Shown here in pieces: positions 16,779 to 26,893 of a stretch of DNA of 58,922 nt (the first letter of the stretch is position 1; the number at the start of each line of letters is the position of its first letter). The position numbers and the translations under genes are program-made. The notes under the pieces are model-generated. The model was not told the DNA's origin. It did no database searches and saw only the letters and a list, made by a program, of their open reading frames with translations. This DNA comes from an uncultured Pirellulaceae bacterium (GTDB lineage: Bacteria > Planctomycetota > Planctomycetia > Pirellulales > Pirellulaceae): positions 1 through 58,922 of the forward strand of contig CALCJM010000009.1 in NCBI GenBank assembly GCA_937967505.1, written 5' to 3'.

Positions 16779-18227
16779 TCACATCTGCGGTTCGGTCATG
16801 CGCATCGGGTCAAGTGCTTCAGCCAATTGATCCTCGGGCAACACATTTTTCTCAATGCACAGTTCCCGAATCGTCTTGCCGGATTTGAATGCTTCTTTGG
16901 CCAGTTCGGCTGCTTTTTCGTAACCAATATACGGGTTTAAACTGGTGCACATTGACAGGCTTTTCTCGACCGCTGCGTTGCACGATTCCTCATTCGCCTC
17001 CATCTCGGCCGCACAAAAATCAATAAACGCTTCGGTGCCGCTGGCCAACAGTGCGACACTCTCCAATGTCGTATGTCCCATCACCGGCATCATGATATTC
17101 AGCTGAAACTGCCCCCCCGCCGCACCGCAGATCGTTAACGTCTGATCATTCCCCATCACGCGCGCGGTCAACTGCATCATGCTCTCGCACATGACAGGGT
17201 TGATCTTGCCGGGCATGATGGAACTTCCGGGTTGACGGGTCGGCAGAACGACTTCATTGAATCCGCAGCGTGGACCGGCGCTTAACCAGCGTATATTGTT
17301 GCTGACGTTGAACAGCGTGGAGGCAATCGTTTTCAGATGGCCATGACAATCGACCAGACCATCGCGCTGAGCGTTGGCCTCAAAGTGATTGAGCGCTTCG
17401 ATGAAAGGGATTCCGGTCTGTTCGGCTAGGGAAGTGGCAACGCGCTGGCCAAATTCAGGATGGGTATTGATTCCTGACCCAACGGCCGTCCCACCGACAG
17501 GCAATTCCAGAACGGCATCGAGCGCCTTTTGTGCCCGTCCGATGGAAAGCGTGATTTGGCGAGCAAATCCACCGAATTCCTGCCCCAGCCGCAGTGGCGT
17601 CGCATCGGCCAGATGCGTCCGTCCAATCTTGATGATCCTGTCCCAGTCTTTGGCCTTGCCGATCAATACCTGCTCCAGTCGCGTTAGTGCCGGCAGCAGA
17701 CTGTTTTTGATTTCGACCGCGACCGCCACGTGGATCGCTGTCGGGAATGTGTCGTTGGTGCTCTGTCCCATGTTGACGTGGTCATTGGGATGGATGGATT
17801 TGGCTTCCGCAAACCGATCGCCACCGTCGATTTCGATCGCGCGGTTGGAGATCACTTCGTTAACGTTCATGTTGCTGGACGTGCCGGAGCCGGTCTGGAA
17901 GACATCGATCGGGAATTGGTCGTTCAGCTTTCCGTCGATCACATCCTGTGCGGCCGCCAGCAGCGATTGAACCTGTTGGTCACTGAGCGGGTTTTTACCG
18001 GTTTCAGTCAGTTTTTTCAGATCGTGGTTGGCGACACCGCAGCCATACTTGACGCGTCCCATAGCCGCGATCATTGCCGGGGCCATCGTCCAACCAGACA
18101 CGGGGAAATTCGCTACCGCGCGTTGGGTCTGGGCACCGTAGTAGGCCTGGGCCGGGACTTCGATTTTTCCCATCGAGTCTTTTTCAATTCGAACTTCAGG
18201 ATGCGGTTGCGTTTTTTCTGTTGCCAT
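16779..18227 (-). CDS. fumC: Fumarate hydratase, class II
   Basis: Interconverts fumarate and malate in the TCA cycle in the cytoplasm. The 482-residue protein carries the superfamily signature GSSIMPGKINPV (about residues 333-344), the GSGTSSNMNVNEV block and the QSTNDTFPTA block typical of FumC. The related aspartase was considered, but the N-terminus and substrate-region text fit fumarase better. ATG 18227 begins a short hydrophilic leader before DSMGKIEVP. A TCA partner pair, sucCD, lies 20 kb away. Confidence 0.95.
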   Translation of the reverse strand: MATEKTQPHPEVRIEKDSMGKIEVPAQAYYGAQTQRAVANFPVSGWTMAPAMIAAMGRVKYGCGVANHDLKKLTETGKNPLSDQQVQSLLAAAQDVIDGKLNDQFPIDVFQTGSGTSSNMNVNEVISNRAIEIDGGDRFAEAKSIHPNDHVNMGQSTNDTFPTAIHVAVAVEIKNSLLPALTRLEQVLIGKAKDWDRIIKIGRTHLADATPLRLGQEFGGFARQITLSIGRAQKALDAVLELPVGGTAVGSGINTHPEFGQRVATSLAEQTGIPFIEALNHFEANAQRDGLVDCHGHLKTIASTLFNVSNNIRWLSAGPRCGFNEVVLPTRQPGSSIMPGKINPVMCESMMQLTARVMGNDQTLTICGAAGGQFQLNIMMPVMGHTTLESVALLASGTEAFIDFCAAEMEANEESCNAAVEKSLSMCTSLNPYIGYEKAAELAKEAFKSGKTIRELCIEKNVLPEDQLAEALDPMRMTEPQM

Positions 18228-18386
18228 CTGATTAATCTTTCTGCTGCGCGGCGGTATGATTGCGTGTGGTGGCCGACTTAAGAGACAGGTTACGCGACCA
18301 TGATCATATCGTTGCCATCATATCGTGATCGGCCGCCTGCTTGAATCGGGTATCTGCCGTCCCGGCAAACAAACATCGAGAACAAC

Positions 18387-19034
18387 ATGGACTTTAAAGA
18401 GCTTCGGAAAGAGTACGAGACGGCCGGTTTTGATCCCGCAAGGTTGCCGGAAGAACCGATTGGAGCATTCAGGCAATGGTTTCAGGCTGCGTCGGAGAGT
18501 TGTCCGGATGCAAGTTTTGAGGCCAACGCGATGGCGGTCGCCACTGCTGGCGCCGACGGGAACGTTTCGTGCCGCTGGGTGTTGCTGAAAGGGGTGACGA
18601 AACTGGGGATACAGTTTTTTACGAACTACGATTCGGACAAGGGCCGGCAGATTGCCACCAACCCGCGCGCGGCGGCGTCATTTCACTGGCCCTGGCTGGG
18701 GCGACAGGTGCGTTTTGAGGGAGCCATCGAAAAAACAGATCGGGCGACCTCCGAAAACTACTTTCACTCGCGCCCACGTGGAAGCCAGATTGGCGCGATG
18801 GTCTCCCGTCAATCGGCGGAAATTGGTTCGCGCGAAGAACTGGAACAGTTGCAACAGGAACTGGAATCCCGATTCGAAGGACAGGAAATCCCGCTGCCGG
18901 AGAATTGGGGCGGCTATCACATCATCCCCGCTCGTGTCGAATTCTGGCAGGGGCGGCTCAATCGGCTGCATGACCGAATTGTGTATGTGCGCGAGGACCA
19001 GGGAAAATGGTCCAAAAAACGGCTGGCACCCTGA
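18387..19034 (+). CDS. pdxH: Pyridoxamine 5'-phosphate oxidase
   Basis: FMN enzyme that makes pyridoxal 5'-phosphate, the last step of vitamin B6 salvage. The 215-residue product has normal length and the expected blocks: RWVLLKGVTKLGIQFFTNYDS (FMN and substrate contacts), FHWPWLGRQVRFEG, SRPRGSQIGAMVSRQS and the C-terminal FWQGRLNRLHDR with the conserved Arg-Leu-His. Single gene, divergent from fumC. Confidence 0.97.
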   Translation: MDFKELRKEYETAGFDPARLPEEPIGAFRQWFQAASESCPDASFEANAMAVATAGADGNVSCRWVLLKGVTKLGIQFFTNYDSDKGRQIATNPRAAASFHWPWLGRQVRFEGAIEKTDRATSENYFHSRPRGSQIGAMVSRQSAEIGSREELEQLQQELESRFEGQEIPLPENWGGYHIIPARVEFWQGRLNRLHDRIVYVREDQGKWSKKRLAP

Positions 19035-19152
19035 TTCAACGGCTGGTATCCCGATTCAATGGCGGTATTTTCCGGTAGTGCTTTCAATACTGCTGCACTT
19101 TAGCTGGCATTGGGCAGAACTGTAGGATAGCAAACCAAACTCAAATCATCTT

Positions 19153-19180
19153 TTGACATGTCGGCGATACGACATATAGT
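19153..19180 (+). promoter_or_regulatory. Candidate sigma-70 promoter for the first RTX protease gene
   Basis: TTGACA at 19153-19158, a 16-nt spacer and TATAGT at 19175-19180, about 120 nt before the start codon. A similar TTTGACATGCGGC stretch lies upstream of the second paralogue near 21200, without a good -10. Confidence 0.4.
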
Positions 19181-19300
19181 TCACGCGTTGTTGGTACCTG
19201 TCATCCTTCCAGCCGCGCGACTGTCTCTCCACTCAGGCTCCCAACCCCGTATTCAATGCGGGAACAATTTCGAATTCAGCCCAGTTTAGAAGAGACATTC

Positions 19301-21037
19301 ATGTATCGATCTATCCAGTTTGTCGGCCAATTGGTTAACCGTATCGCCCAACGGTTCCGGGCCAGCCAAATAGGCAACTACCGACTTGTCCCTTGCAAAG
19401 TGTCCAAGAATTTTCGGACACGGCAAATTGCCAGCCCTGATTACCAGACCTTTGAGGCGCGGCGGCTGTTGGCGGGAATTGAATTCACTGCTGCGACCGG
19501 ACAAATTCTGATCGGCGGAACCAACGCCAACGATGTCGCACGCGTCACGCAATCGGGGGCAACGGTCACCGTGACCCACGAGGGATTCAACACTCGGACC
19601 TTTTCTGCCGGCAGCGTTAACTCGATTTTGTTCGTCGGCTTGCGTGGCGATGATTTTTTCGAAAACCAAACCGCAATCCCCAGCATTGCATTTGGGCAAA
19701 ATGGCAACGACACTTTGATCGGTGGTTCCGGGAACGATCGTTTGTTCGGAAACGGTGAGGAAGATGTCATCCGTGGCAACGGCGGCGATGACTTTCTGGT
19801 TGCCGGAATCGGCAACGACACCATCGATGCAGGTGCCGGCAACGACCGGGTGCTGGGGATCAACGGAAATAACACCATCGAAGGTGGAACCGGTGACGAC
19901 CTGATATTTGGCGGCAACGGGATTGATGTGGTCACCGTTGTTTCCGGAACCAATACTATCGCAGGCAATGGTGGCGACGATTCGATCAGTGGCGGAAGCG
20001 GCGTGGATACTATTTTTGGCGGCTCTGGCGACGATTTGTTGCTGGGTGGTGCCGGCAATGATCGCATTTACGCCCAAGCCGGGAACGATTCGGTTTCCGG
20101 CGGCAGTGGGGTTGATATCGTGGCCGGAAACGACGGTGACGATATCCTTCAGGGAGAACAGGGAAACGACCGCATTGTTGGGGGAGCGGGAAATGACCGG
20201 GCAAATTTCTCCGGAAGTCGGGCGTCTTACGAGGTGACCGCTGCCGGATCCGGATTGCAGATTAACGATCTACGCGGGCCCAATTTTGGGCTGAACGATT
20301 TGGTCATTGGTGTTGAACAGATTGCCTTTGGAGATGGTATCCGAACGCCCGGCGAGGCGCTCAATCCGACGACCACACCAGTGCCGCCAACCAACCCGCC
20401 GCAGCCCACACCACCTCCTTCAGCCCCCCCGTCACCACAGCCTCCAGCGGGCAACATTCGGGAGGTCGTCACCATTCAGCCAGTTATCGCGGCAAATTCT
20501 GATGGCTCCAATGCCGCCGAGTTTTTTGGAAACGCGCAGCAGGAAGCAGACATCAAGCGGCGGATCGACGAGATTTTTGCCCAGGCGAACATCGATGTCG
20601 AATTCCTGCCGGCGCGGCGCGTCAACGATACGTTTATTAACGTGGGGAACTCGGCAGGCGCGCGTCCCGGTGGCGATCTGAACCGCATTGTCACCAGCGG
20701 CGACGCGCGTGGGTTGGGCAGTACGGATCGGCTTGTGATCGACATGTATTTTGTCGAAGTGGTACCCGGATTTGGGAATCTGGGTGAAAACAATGCCAAT
20801 GGTTTGGCATTCCTAGGCGGCAATGGAATCGCGGTTCAGGTCGGTGACAACCTAGTGAACTTCGCCAATGGCCGCTCGGTCGTTGCCGGCGTGGTGGCCC
20901 ACGAAATTGGGCATAACCTTGGCCTTCCCCACGTCGAAGGCAATGACAATCTGTTGTCCGAGGGTGCCAGCTCCACACGCCTCACTTCGGACCAGATCGC
21001 AAGAATCCTTGCCAGTCCTCTTTCGCGTCCGGTCTAG
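19301..21037 (+). CDS. Secreted RTX-repeat protein with C-terminal metzincin-type protease domain
   Basis: Predicted cell-surface or secreted zinc protease. The 578-residue product has a long N-terminal targeting region ending FEARRLLAG (51-59), a block of GGxGxDxL-type calcium-binding repeats (about 130-315), a Pro/Thr linker (about 355-385), and a C-terminal domain with HEIGHNLGLPH (about 534-544), the zinc-binding helix of metzincins. The Met of the following turn appears replaced by Leu (DNLLSE). RTX repeats before the protease domain are the reverse of serralysins, and there is no C-terminal type I secretion signal. ATG 19301 has AGAAGAG upstream. The gene is duplicated directly downstream. 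Confidence 0.88.
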   Translation: MYRSIQFVGQLVNRIAQRFRASQIGNYRLVPCKVSKNFRTRQIASPDYQTFEARRLLAGIEFTAATGQILIGGTNANDVARVTQSGATVTVTHEGFNTRTFSAGSVNSILFVGLRGDDFFENQTAIPSIAFGQNGNDTLIGGSGNDRLFGNGEEDVIRGNGGDDFLVAGIGNDTIDAGAGNDRVLGINGNNTIEGGTGDDLIFGGNGIDVVTVVSGTNTIAGNGGDDSISGGSGVDTIFGGSGDDLLLGGAGNDRIYAQAGNDSVSGGSGVDIVAGNDGDDILQGEQGNDRIVGGAGNDRANFSGSRASYEVTAAGSGLQINDLRGPNFGLNDLVIGVEQIAFGDGIRTPGEALNPTTTPVPPTNPPQPTPPPSAPPSPQPPAGNIREVVTIQPVIAANSDGSNAAEFFGNAQQEADIKRRIDEIFAQANIDVEFLPARRVNDTFINVGNSAGARPGGDLNRIVTSGDARGLGSTDRLVIDMYFVEVVPGFGNLGENNANGLAFLGGNGIAVQVGDNLVNFANGRSVVAGVVAHEIGHNLGLPHVEGNDNLLSEGASSTRLTSDQIARILASPLSRPV

Positions 21038-21290
21038 CGGTTTAGCGTGAACCGGATGAATGTTTCAAAAAAGCATCATTCACAGTGTTTTTCGATCGAA
21101 CTGGGATGGTGCTTCGCTGCTCCGGGATTGCCAACTTGCCCGGTAAATTCGGCAGTTTTACCGTGACGTGTCAAAATATCGACAAACTGTCAATCAGAAT
21201 TTGACATGCGGCTACTGCGACTTAGCTTTCAGAATGGAGATGTTGCACAGACATCTCTCCAAGGGTTTTCGTCTCTGAGAGCAATCCACG

Positions 21291-23192
21291 ATGTATCAAT
21301 CAATCACCGAACTGGCCCGCAACTTTTTCGCCATTGCGGTACCGCACGCTGATTCAACCGGCAACACCGCCTATCGTTTGGTTTCTCCGGGGCGTCGCAG
21401 CCGCAGAGCGCGACAGAGCAAGCCGGGTTACCAAGGCTGCGAACCCCGCATGTTGCTGGCCGGGATTGATTTCACCGCTGCCACGGGGCAGATCGTTATC
21501 GGTGGAACGGCCGCAGACGATATCGCAATCGTGAGTCAAACCAACGACACGGTGACCGTCACCCAAGCGGGTTATGAGACACGTACCTTTGAGGCCACAG
21601 ATGTTAATTCCATTCTGTTTGTAGGTCTGCGTGGCGACGACTATTTTGAAAACAGAACATCGATTCCCAGTATTGCGTTTGGCAAAAATGGCAACGACAC
21701 TTTGATCGGTGGATCGGGAAATGACCGGCTGTTTGGCAACGGCGACAATGATATTATCCGCGGTAATGGTGGCGATGATTTTCTGGTTGCCGGTATCGGC
21801 GATGACAACATCCACGCCGGTGACGGCAACGATCGCATTCTTGGCATCGGTGGCAGCAATATCATCGTTGGCGGTGTCGGTGACGACTTAATCTATGGTG
21901 GCGTTGACGCGGACTTTATTTCCGACGCCACAGGCAATAATACACTGGTCGGCAACGGCGGCGACGATTCAATCGTCGGCGGCAGTGGCGTCGATTATGT
22001 CTACGGTGGTCAGGGCGATGACCTGATTGCTGGCGGCGGTGGAAATGACCGCATCTACGCTCAGGCGGGCAATGATTCGGTTGCTGGCGGAAGCGGTACC
22101 GATGTGGTAGCGGGAAACGACGGTGACGACATACTCCAAGGGGAGATCGGCAATGACCGGGTGGTCGGTGGCCAGGGAAACGATCGCGTCAATTACTTCG
22201 GCTCCAGATCCGGATACGAAGTACGCCAATCAGGCCCCAATCTGTGGGTCAGAGACCTGTCTGGATTCGACCTTGCGCCGGATGACTTGGTCATTGGTGT
22301 CGAGCAAATGTCATTTTTAGACGGGATCGTATCGGCCGACATGGTGTTGGACCCAACCGTTCAGATGCAACCAGCGGAACCATTTTTCCAGGTTCCCGAA
22401 CGTCCTGCCGATACTTATTCATGGCCGGTCCACGCTCCGTTTGATGCCCCCAGAACGCCCGGCGATCCACACAATCACCCTTTTCATCCGTCCGAACCTC
22501 CTACAGATCCAGACCCGGACCACAACCACCCGACCCAACCGGTGGATCCCAATATCGACCCATTTGCTCCGCCACCTCAACCTCAGGAACCAATCGACCC
22601 GTCGGGCAACGCGCGCGAGGTTGTAATCGTTCAACCGATCATTGCGTCCAACACCAATGGAAGTAACCAGGCAGAGTTTTTTGGGAACGCCCAACAGGAA
22701 CAGGATATCAAAACGCGCATCGACGACATTTTTGCTCAGGCAAACATCGACGTTGAATTTTTGCCGACCAGGTTTGTGAACGACACGTTCACCAATGTTG
22801 GCACCAGCACCGGCGAACGTGCCGGAGCAGACCTTGACCGAATCGTTACCGGCGGCGATGCCAGTGGCGTGGGCAATACCGACCCGCTGGTGATCGACAT
22901 GTATTTTGTGGAACACGTCCCGGGATTTGCGGATCTTGGTGACATGTATGCCAATGGCCTTGCCTTCCTTGGTGGCAATGGCATTGCGATGCACGTTGGC
23001 GACAACCTGGTTGACACTGAAGGTGGTCGAAGCGTGGTGGCATCCGTTGCCGCACACGAAATTGGCCACAATCTAGGTCTTGACCATTACCCGGGCGACC
23101 AAAATTTGATGTCCAGCGCCGGTAACTCTACGGATCTGACTCAGGGACAAATTGACATTGTCATCAACAGCCGGTTCTCGCAGCCACTGTAG
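21291..23192 (+). CDS. Secreted RTX-repeat protein with C-terminal metzincin-type protease domain, second copy
   Basis: Paralogue of the previous gene with the same order: N-terminal targeting region with CEPRMLLAG, RTX calcium-binding repeats, a linker, and a C-terminal metzincin motif HEIGHNLGLDH (about 589-599). Unlike the first copy, it keeps the Met-turn (QNLMSS), so it is the better candidate for an active enzyme. The 633-residue protein has a longer linker that is rich in Pro, His and Asp and may bind metal. The C-terminal domains are highly similar, including QQEQDIKTRIDDIFAQANID. This is a tandem duplication with 253 nt between the genes. Confidence 0.88.
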   Translation: MYQSITELARNFFAIAVPHADSTGNTAYRLVSPGRRSRRARQSKPGYQGCEPRMLLAGIDFTAATGQIVIGGTAADDIAIVSQTNDTVTVTQAGYETRTFEATDVNSILFVGLRGDDYFENRTSIPSIAFGKNGNDTLIGGSGNDRLFGNGDNDIIRGNGGDDFLVAGIGDDNIHAGDGNDRILGIGGSNIIVGGVGDDLIYGGVDADFISDATGNNTLVGNGGDDSIVGGSGVDYVYGGQGDDLIAGGGGNDRIYAQAGNDSVAGGSGTDVVAGNDGDDILQGEIGNDRVVGGQGNDRVNYFGSRSGYEVRQSGPNLWVRDLSGFDLAPDDLVIGVEQMSFLDGIVSADMVLDPTVQMQPAEPFFQVPERPADTYSWPVHAPFDAPRTPGDPHNHPFHPSEPPTDPDPDHNHPTQPVDPNIDPFAPPPQPQEPIDPSGNAREVVIVQPIIASNTNGSNQAEFFGNAQQEQDIKTRIDDIFAQANIDVEFLPTRFVNDTFTNVGTSTGERAGADLDRIVTGGDASGVGNTDPLVIDMYFVEHVPGFADLGDMYANGLAFLGGNGIAMHVGDNLVDTEGGRSVVASVAAHEIGHNLGLDHYPGDQNLMSSAGNSTDLTQGQIDIVINSRFSQPL

Positions 23193-23270
23193 AGATTCCA
23201 GAGACCGACAAGACCGGCGGGAAGACGGTAGGGCGGGAACCGACGTTGCTCAATTCGCTGGCGAACCCCA

Positions 23271-24995
23271 TCAAATCGTTTGCTCTTCGACCGGGCCTTC
23301 AAACCGGTGATGCAACCACGCTTTGGCAACTTTGGCGATTTCGTCATCGTGATTGATCTTCAATTGCTCGAACAGGCTGTCGTTATTGTCGCGCGTGTTT
23401 AGCAGAAATAGATTACCCGTTTCGAACTCGGCACGCTGCGTGGGTTCCGGGATGGTACCGTTGATTAGCGTTGCGGTTAGTTTTGCATAGACGCAACTGG
23501 ACAAGAACAGCCCCGTTGCAATATCCGCCAGCCGCGCACACTGAAGCTGTTTGCCCGGCAGTTCTGCGCCGGAGGTGGCATAGGCCGTTTTAATATTCCA
23601 GCCCAGTTTTCCGATCTGACTGCCCAGCCACCGGGAATGGAATCTTAAATGCTCGTGTTTTACCGGAATCGCAGGCGTTCCGACGTAAATCTTCGCCGGA
23701 GCCTGCCACCAGTTGGTGGTCAATGTTTTAAGGTCCTCACCAACGGCCTCGATCGCGTTTTCGGCAATCTGTTGCCGCAGCACATCGCTGGTGCCTTCGC
23801 TGATTAAACTGTAGCGAATATCTCGCAGGAACCTTTCCAGAGACTGGTCATCGAAAATACTTTTACCACCCCAGACATCCATCGTGTCGTTGACGATCTG
23901 CCAGAGAAACGCATTGGCGGCCAGCTTGAGCATGATCGATTCGTTGCCAATCGATTCCTCGGCAAAATCCAGGTGTGCCGCGGTATGATAGACGGCACAT
24001 TCCAGTGCAAACAAATTGGCCGCTGCCGTCGCGATCTTGCGTTGCACCAGCGGAAATTCGGCAATCGGCTTCCCCGCCTGCTTACGGAAGTTTGCGCGTT
24101 CAACTAGGCGTTGCAACAGAACTTTACCGGCCCCCAACATCGAAGCGCTGTAACTCAGGTGTTCGTTTTGTCTGACGTCGGCCAGAATCGTATTCCCCTG
24201 TCCAATTTTTCCCAACGTATCGTCCGCAGAAACCTTTACCGCGTCGAAATGCAAATCGCCCACGGTGACGCCGCGATTGCCAAGTTTTTCACCTGGTGAA
24301 TCCTCGACGGTCAGCCCATTGGCAGTGGGCATCACCAAAAAAGCTGTCGTGGCATCGTCCGCCACAGCGCTGTCGGGGGTGGCTGCCAGTACGATCAGCA
24401 GGTCCGCGACAGGAGCGTTGCTGACCCAACGTTTTTCGCCATCAATTTTGAATCCATCCTCCGTAGCCTTGGCGGTGGTCCGCAGCCGATCGGGACAGAC
24501 TCCTCCCAACGGTTCGGTTACCGCCAACGCCACCGATGTCTCGCCGGCGATTAGTTTGGGCAGCCACTGATTCTTTTGTTCGTCGCTTCCATAAGCGGCC
24601 AGTACACCAATGGCAGAATTGTTCATCTGGTTGACCGCAGCGGCGGTCGAGCCACAGTGACCACCGAGGGTTTCCATCACGCGGCAGAAATTGAAATAAC
24701 AGACGCCGGCCCCGCCGCAGTTCTGATCCAGCGTCATCCCCAGCACCGACAGGTCTCCCAGGGCGCGAATGATGTCCGGGGCCAACAGGCGTTCTTTATC
24801 GATCAGGTTGGGAAACACGAACTGGCGGCAAAATTCACTGATGCTGGCCACCGTGGCAGCCCCCTCGTCACGTTCGGATTCAGCCTGTTCGTAGTATGGC
24901 AAGACTGACTGTTCGTTGAATTTTCCAAAAAACAGGCCTTGGACAAAACCGGAGCGTTTTTCGCTTGCCGCAGAATGCTGATTGAGCTGATCCAT
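23271..24995 (-). CDS. Acyl-CoA dehydrogenase family protein
   Basis: FAD enzyme of fatty-acid beta-oxidation or a related pathway. The 574-residue product has the N-terminal helical domain, the FAD/substrate block VALAVTEPLGGVCPD, a beta-domain with KRWVSNAPVADLLIVLA, and the C-terminal helical domain with the DVWGGKSIFDDQSLERFLRDIRYSLISEGTSDVLRQQI block. The extra C-terminal 170 residues resemble the long very-long-chain/ACAD9 group (inference). The usual catalytic Glu may be that in SEGTSD. Stands alone on the minus strand between the RTX genes and cysC. Confidence 0.9.
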   Translation of the reverse strand: MDQLNQHSAASEKRSGFVQGLFFGKFNEQSVLPYYEQAESERDEGAATVASISEFCRQFVFPNLIDKERLLAPDIIRALGDLSVLGMTLDQNCGGAGVCYFNFCRVMETLGGHCGSTAAAVNQMNNSAIGVLAAYGSDEQKNQWLPKLIAGETSVALAVTEPLGGVCPDRLRTTAKATEDGFKIDGEKRWVSNAPVADLLIVLAATPDSAVADDATTAFLVMPTANGLTVEDSPGEKLGNRGVTVGDLHFDAVKVSADDTLGKIGQGNTILADVRQNEHLSYSASMLGAGKVLLQRLVERANFRKQAGKPIAEFPLVQRKIATAAANLFALECAVYHTAAHLDFAEESIGNESIMLKLAANAFLWQIVNDTMDVWGGKSIFDDQSLERFLRDIRYSLISEGTSDVLRQQIAENAIEAVGEDLKTLTTNWWQAPAKIYVGTPAIPVKHEHLRFHSRWLGSQIGKLGWNIKTAYATSGAELPGKQLQCARLADIATGLFLSSCVYAKLTATLINGTIPEPTQRAEFETGNLFLLNTRDNNDSLFEQLKINHDDEIAKVAKAWLHHRFEGPVEEQTI

Positions 24996-25190
24996 TTCCG
25001 GGGTCGCCTGAGTTAATTCGATGGAAAGTCACCCTTTTTAAAATAAGCCATTGCAGTGCAGGACGCAACTGACGGGGAGCATTTCAGGCAATGACAGAAA
25101 ACGGAACCGGAGGTAGACTGGACGGGAGGTTCGAGTGGTTTTGTTAAACCATCCCTCATTTCGCTATCACCGACTTCCCCCAGAACTCTT

Positions 25191-25859
25191 ATGTCAGAGA
25201 AAACGTTTGTCACTTGGCACGACCAAACCGTCACTCGCCCGCGCGGTGCTGTTGTCTGGTTCACCGGACTTAGTGGTAGTGGAAAATCAACGGTTGCCAA
25301 CTGCGTCGATGCGAAACTTCATGAGATTGGTGCGGGAAGTTTTGTGCTTGATGGCGACAATATTCGCCACGGACTGAACGCCAGCCGCGAAATTCTCTCT
25401 CCCGTTTTTGGTGAGGATTTTGCCAACCGCTTCGGGTTGGGGTTTGCACCGGAGGACCGGACCGAAAACATCCGTCGTATCGGATGTGTGGCCGAAATTT
25501 TCTGCAGCGCTGGAATGCTGGCGCTGACCGCCTTTGTTAGTCCGTACCGTCAGGACCGCGATCTGGTTCGACAGACGGTCAATGGTTCGGGCGCAACCGG
25601 ATCAGATGCGAGCGCTGGTACTATGCCAATGTCGGACTTTATTGAGGTATTTGTCGATACGCCGATCGAGATCTGCGAACAGCGTGATCCGAAAGGACTG
25701 TACAAGAAAGCCCGCGCCGGCGAAATCAAAGGTTTCACAGGGATCGATGCACCTTACGAGGCCCCCGAAACCCCGGAGCTGCGTCTGCAAGGTGAACTAC
25801 CGGTGGAAACGCTGGCCGATCAGGTGGTGGCGTATTTGAAAAGCACTGGGAAGTGCTAA
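25191..25859 (+). CDS. cysC: Adenylylsulfate kinase
   Basis: Phosphorylates APS to PAPS for sulfate assimilation or sulfotransferase use. The 222-residue protein shows the Walker A GLSGSGKSTVA (about residues 26-36), DGDNIRHGLNASREI, the lid FVSPYRQDRD and FIEVFVDTPIEICEQRDPKGLYKKAR. A short insert (VNGSGATGSDASAG) lies after the lid. No cysN/cysD genes for ATP sulfurylase are in the window. Sulfur handling also shows up in the sulfatase 6 kb downstream, but there is no operon link. Confidence 0.95.
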   Translation: MSEKTFVTWHDQTVTRPRGAVVWFTGLSGSGKSTVANCVDAKLHEIGAGSFVLDGDNIRHGLNASREILSPVFGEDFANRFGLGFAPEDRTENIRRIGCVAEIFCSAGMLALTAFVSPYRQDRDLVRQTVNGSGATGSDASAGTMPMSDFIEVFVDTPIEICEQRDPKGLYKKARAGEIKGFTGIDAPYEAPETPELRLQGELPVETLADQVVAYLKSTGKC

Positions 25860-26014
25860 CGCCCGCTACGTCAGTGTGCTGAAAGTGGAAACTCCCGGCG
25901 GGGGTTTTGTTTTCACCTTGTACACCCGCCGAAGGTGGGATAGGCTTCTCGCCTGCGAATCGATCGATGCGGGCCTCAAGGCCTGTTACATTCCCCTTCC
26001 TGAACTCCGTTTTC

Positions 26015-26860
26015 ATGTTTTTGACACTGCCAATTTACTGTGCGATTATCGCAGTGGCGTCGGCAATGGGCGGGTTTATCTCAACGCTGATCAAGCTGAC
26101 CCATCGCAAAATCCAGCTAACGATCAGTTTCGTTTCGGGAGTGATGTTGGGCGTGGCGTTGCTGCATTTGCTGCCCCATTCGATTCAGAAACTGGGCAGC
26201 AGCGATATGGCCCTGGCGGTGTGTCTGGTCGGGCTGCTGTTTATGTTCTTTTTGATCCGCATGTTTCACTTTCACCAGCACGACCTTGCGGTCGACACGC
26301 AGCATGATCACAAACAAAAAGAGTTATGCGACGACGCACACGATCATCATCACGTTCACTGTGATCAACATAGCGGCGATGTGGATCTGTCATGGGCTGG
26401 GCTTTGTTTGGGCTTGGCCATCCACACGATCATCGATGGTATCGCACTCGCGGCCGCAGTAACCGGATCCAGCGTCGCTTCTTTGGCGGGGGTGGGTGTG
26501 TTTCTGGCGATTGTGTTGCACAAACCGTTGGATGCACTTTCGATCACCTCGTTGATGGCGGCCAAGGGCTGGAACCTGAACCAGCAACTGGTAGTGAACC
26601 TTGTCTTTGCGACGATGTGTCCGCTGGGGGCGATTTTGTTCGCCTTCGGAGTGGGCAGCATGGCTGAAGGCAGTGAGATGGTTCTGGGGGTCGCACTGGC
26701 GTTTTCTGCCGGTGTGTTTTTGTGTATCTCGCTTGGCGATCTGCTGCCGGAAGTGCATTTTCACTCGCACGACCGGTTGCTGTTGTCGATGATGCTGCTG
26801 CTGGGTGTTTTGCTGGCGTTGGGAATCGAATTCCTGCCGGGACATCACCACGCCCCATGA
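26015..26860 (+). CDS. ZIP-family metal transporter
   Basis: Imports zinc or another divalent metal. From ATG 26015 the product is 281 residues, with about eight membrane segments, a His-rich loop between helices 3 and 4 (HDHKQKELCDDAHDHHHVHC) and the metal-site helix GLAIHTIIDGIALAAAV, followed by VLHKPLDALSITSLM in the next helix: the His pairs typical of ZIP proteins. The open frame upstream is not protein-like. It lies 155 nt after cysC on the same strand. Confidence 0.9.
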   Translation: MFLTLPIYCAIIAVASAMGGFISTLIKLTHRKIQLTISFVSGVMLGVALLHLLPHSIQKLGSSDMALAVCLVGLLFMFFLIRMFHFHQHDLAVDTQHDHKQKELCDDAHDHHHVHCDQHSGDVDLSWAGLCLGLAIHTIIDGIALAAAVTGSSVASLAGVGVFLAIVLHKPLDALSITSLMAAKGWNLNQQLVVNLVFATMCPLGAILFAFGVGSMAEGSEMVLGVALAFSAGVFLCISLGDLLPEVHFHSHDRLLLSMMLLLGVLLALGIEFLPGHHHAP

Positions 26861-26864
26861 GCTG

Positions 26865-26893
26865 CCGGACTGATGGTTTCCCATCAAGTCCGC
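26865..26893 (+). terminator. Hairpin after the ZIP transporter gene
   Basis: GGACTGATGG pairs with CCATCAAGTCC with one bulge across a tiny loop, five bases past the stop codon. It lacks a U-tract, so it may stabilise the transcript end rather than terminate by itself. Confidence 0.3.

Noticed and set aside
19700..20200. Tandem short repeats, considered as a repeat array or CRISPR
   Set aside because: They are in-frame codons of RTX calcium-binding repeats, not regular repeats with spacers.
22419..23069. Long minus-strand open frame of 216 codons
   Set aside because: It is antisense to the second RTX protease gene and mirrors its codon pattern; composition is not protein-like.
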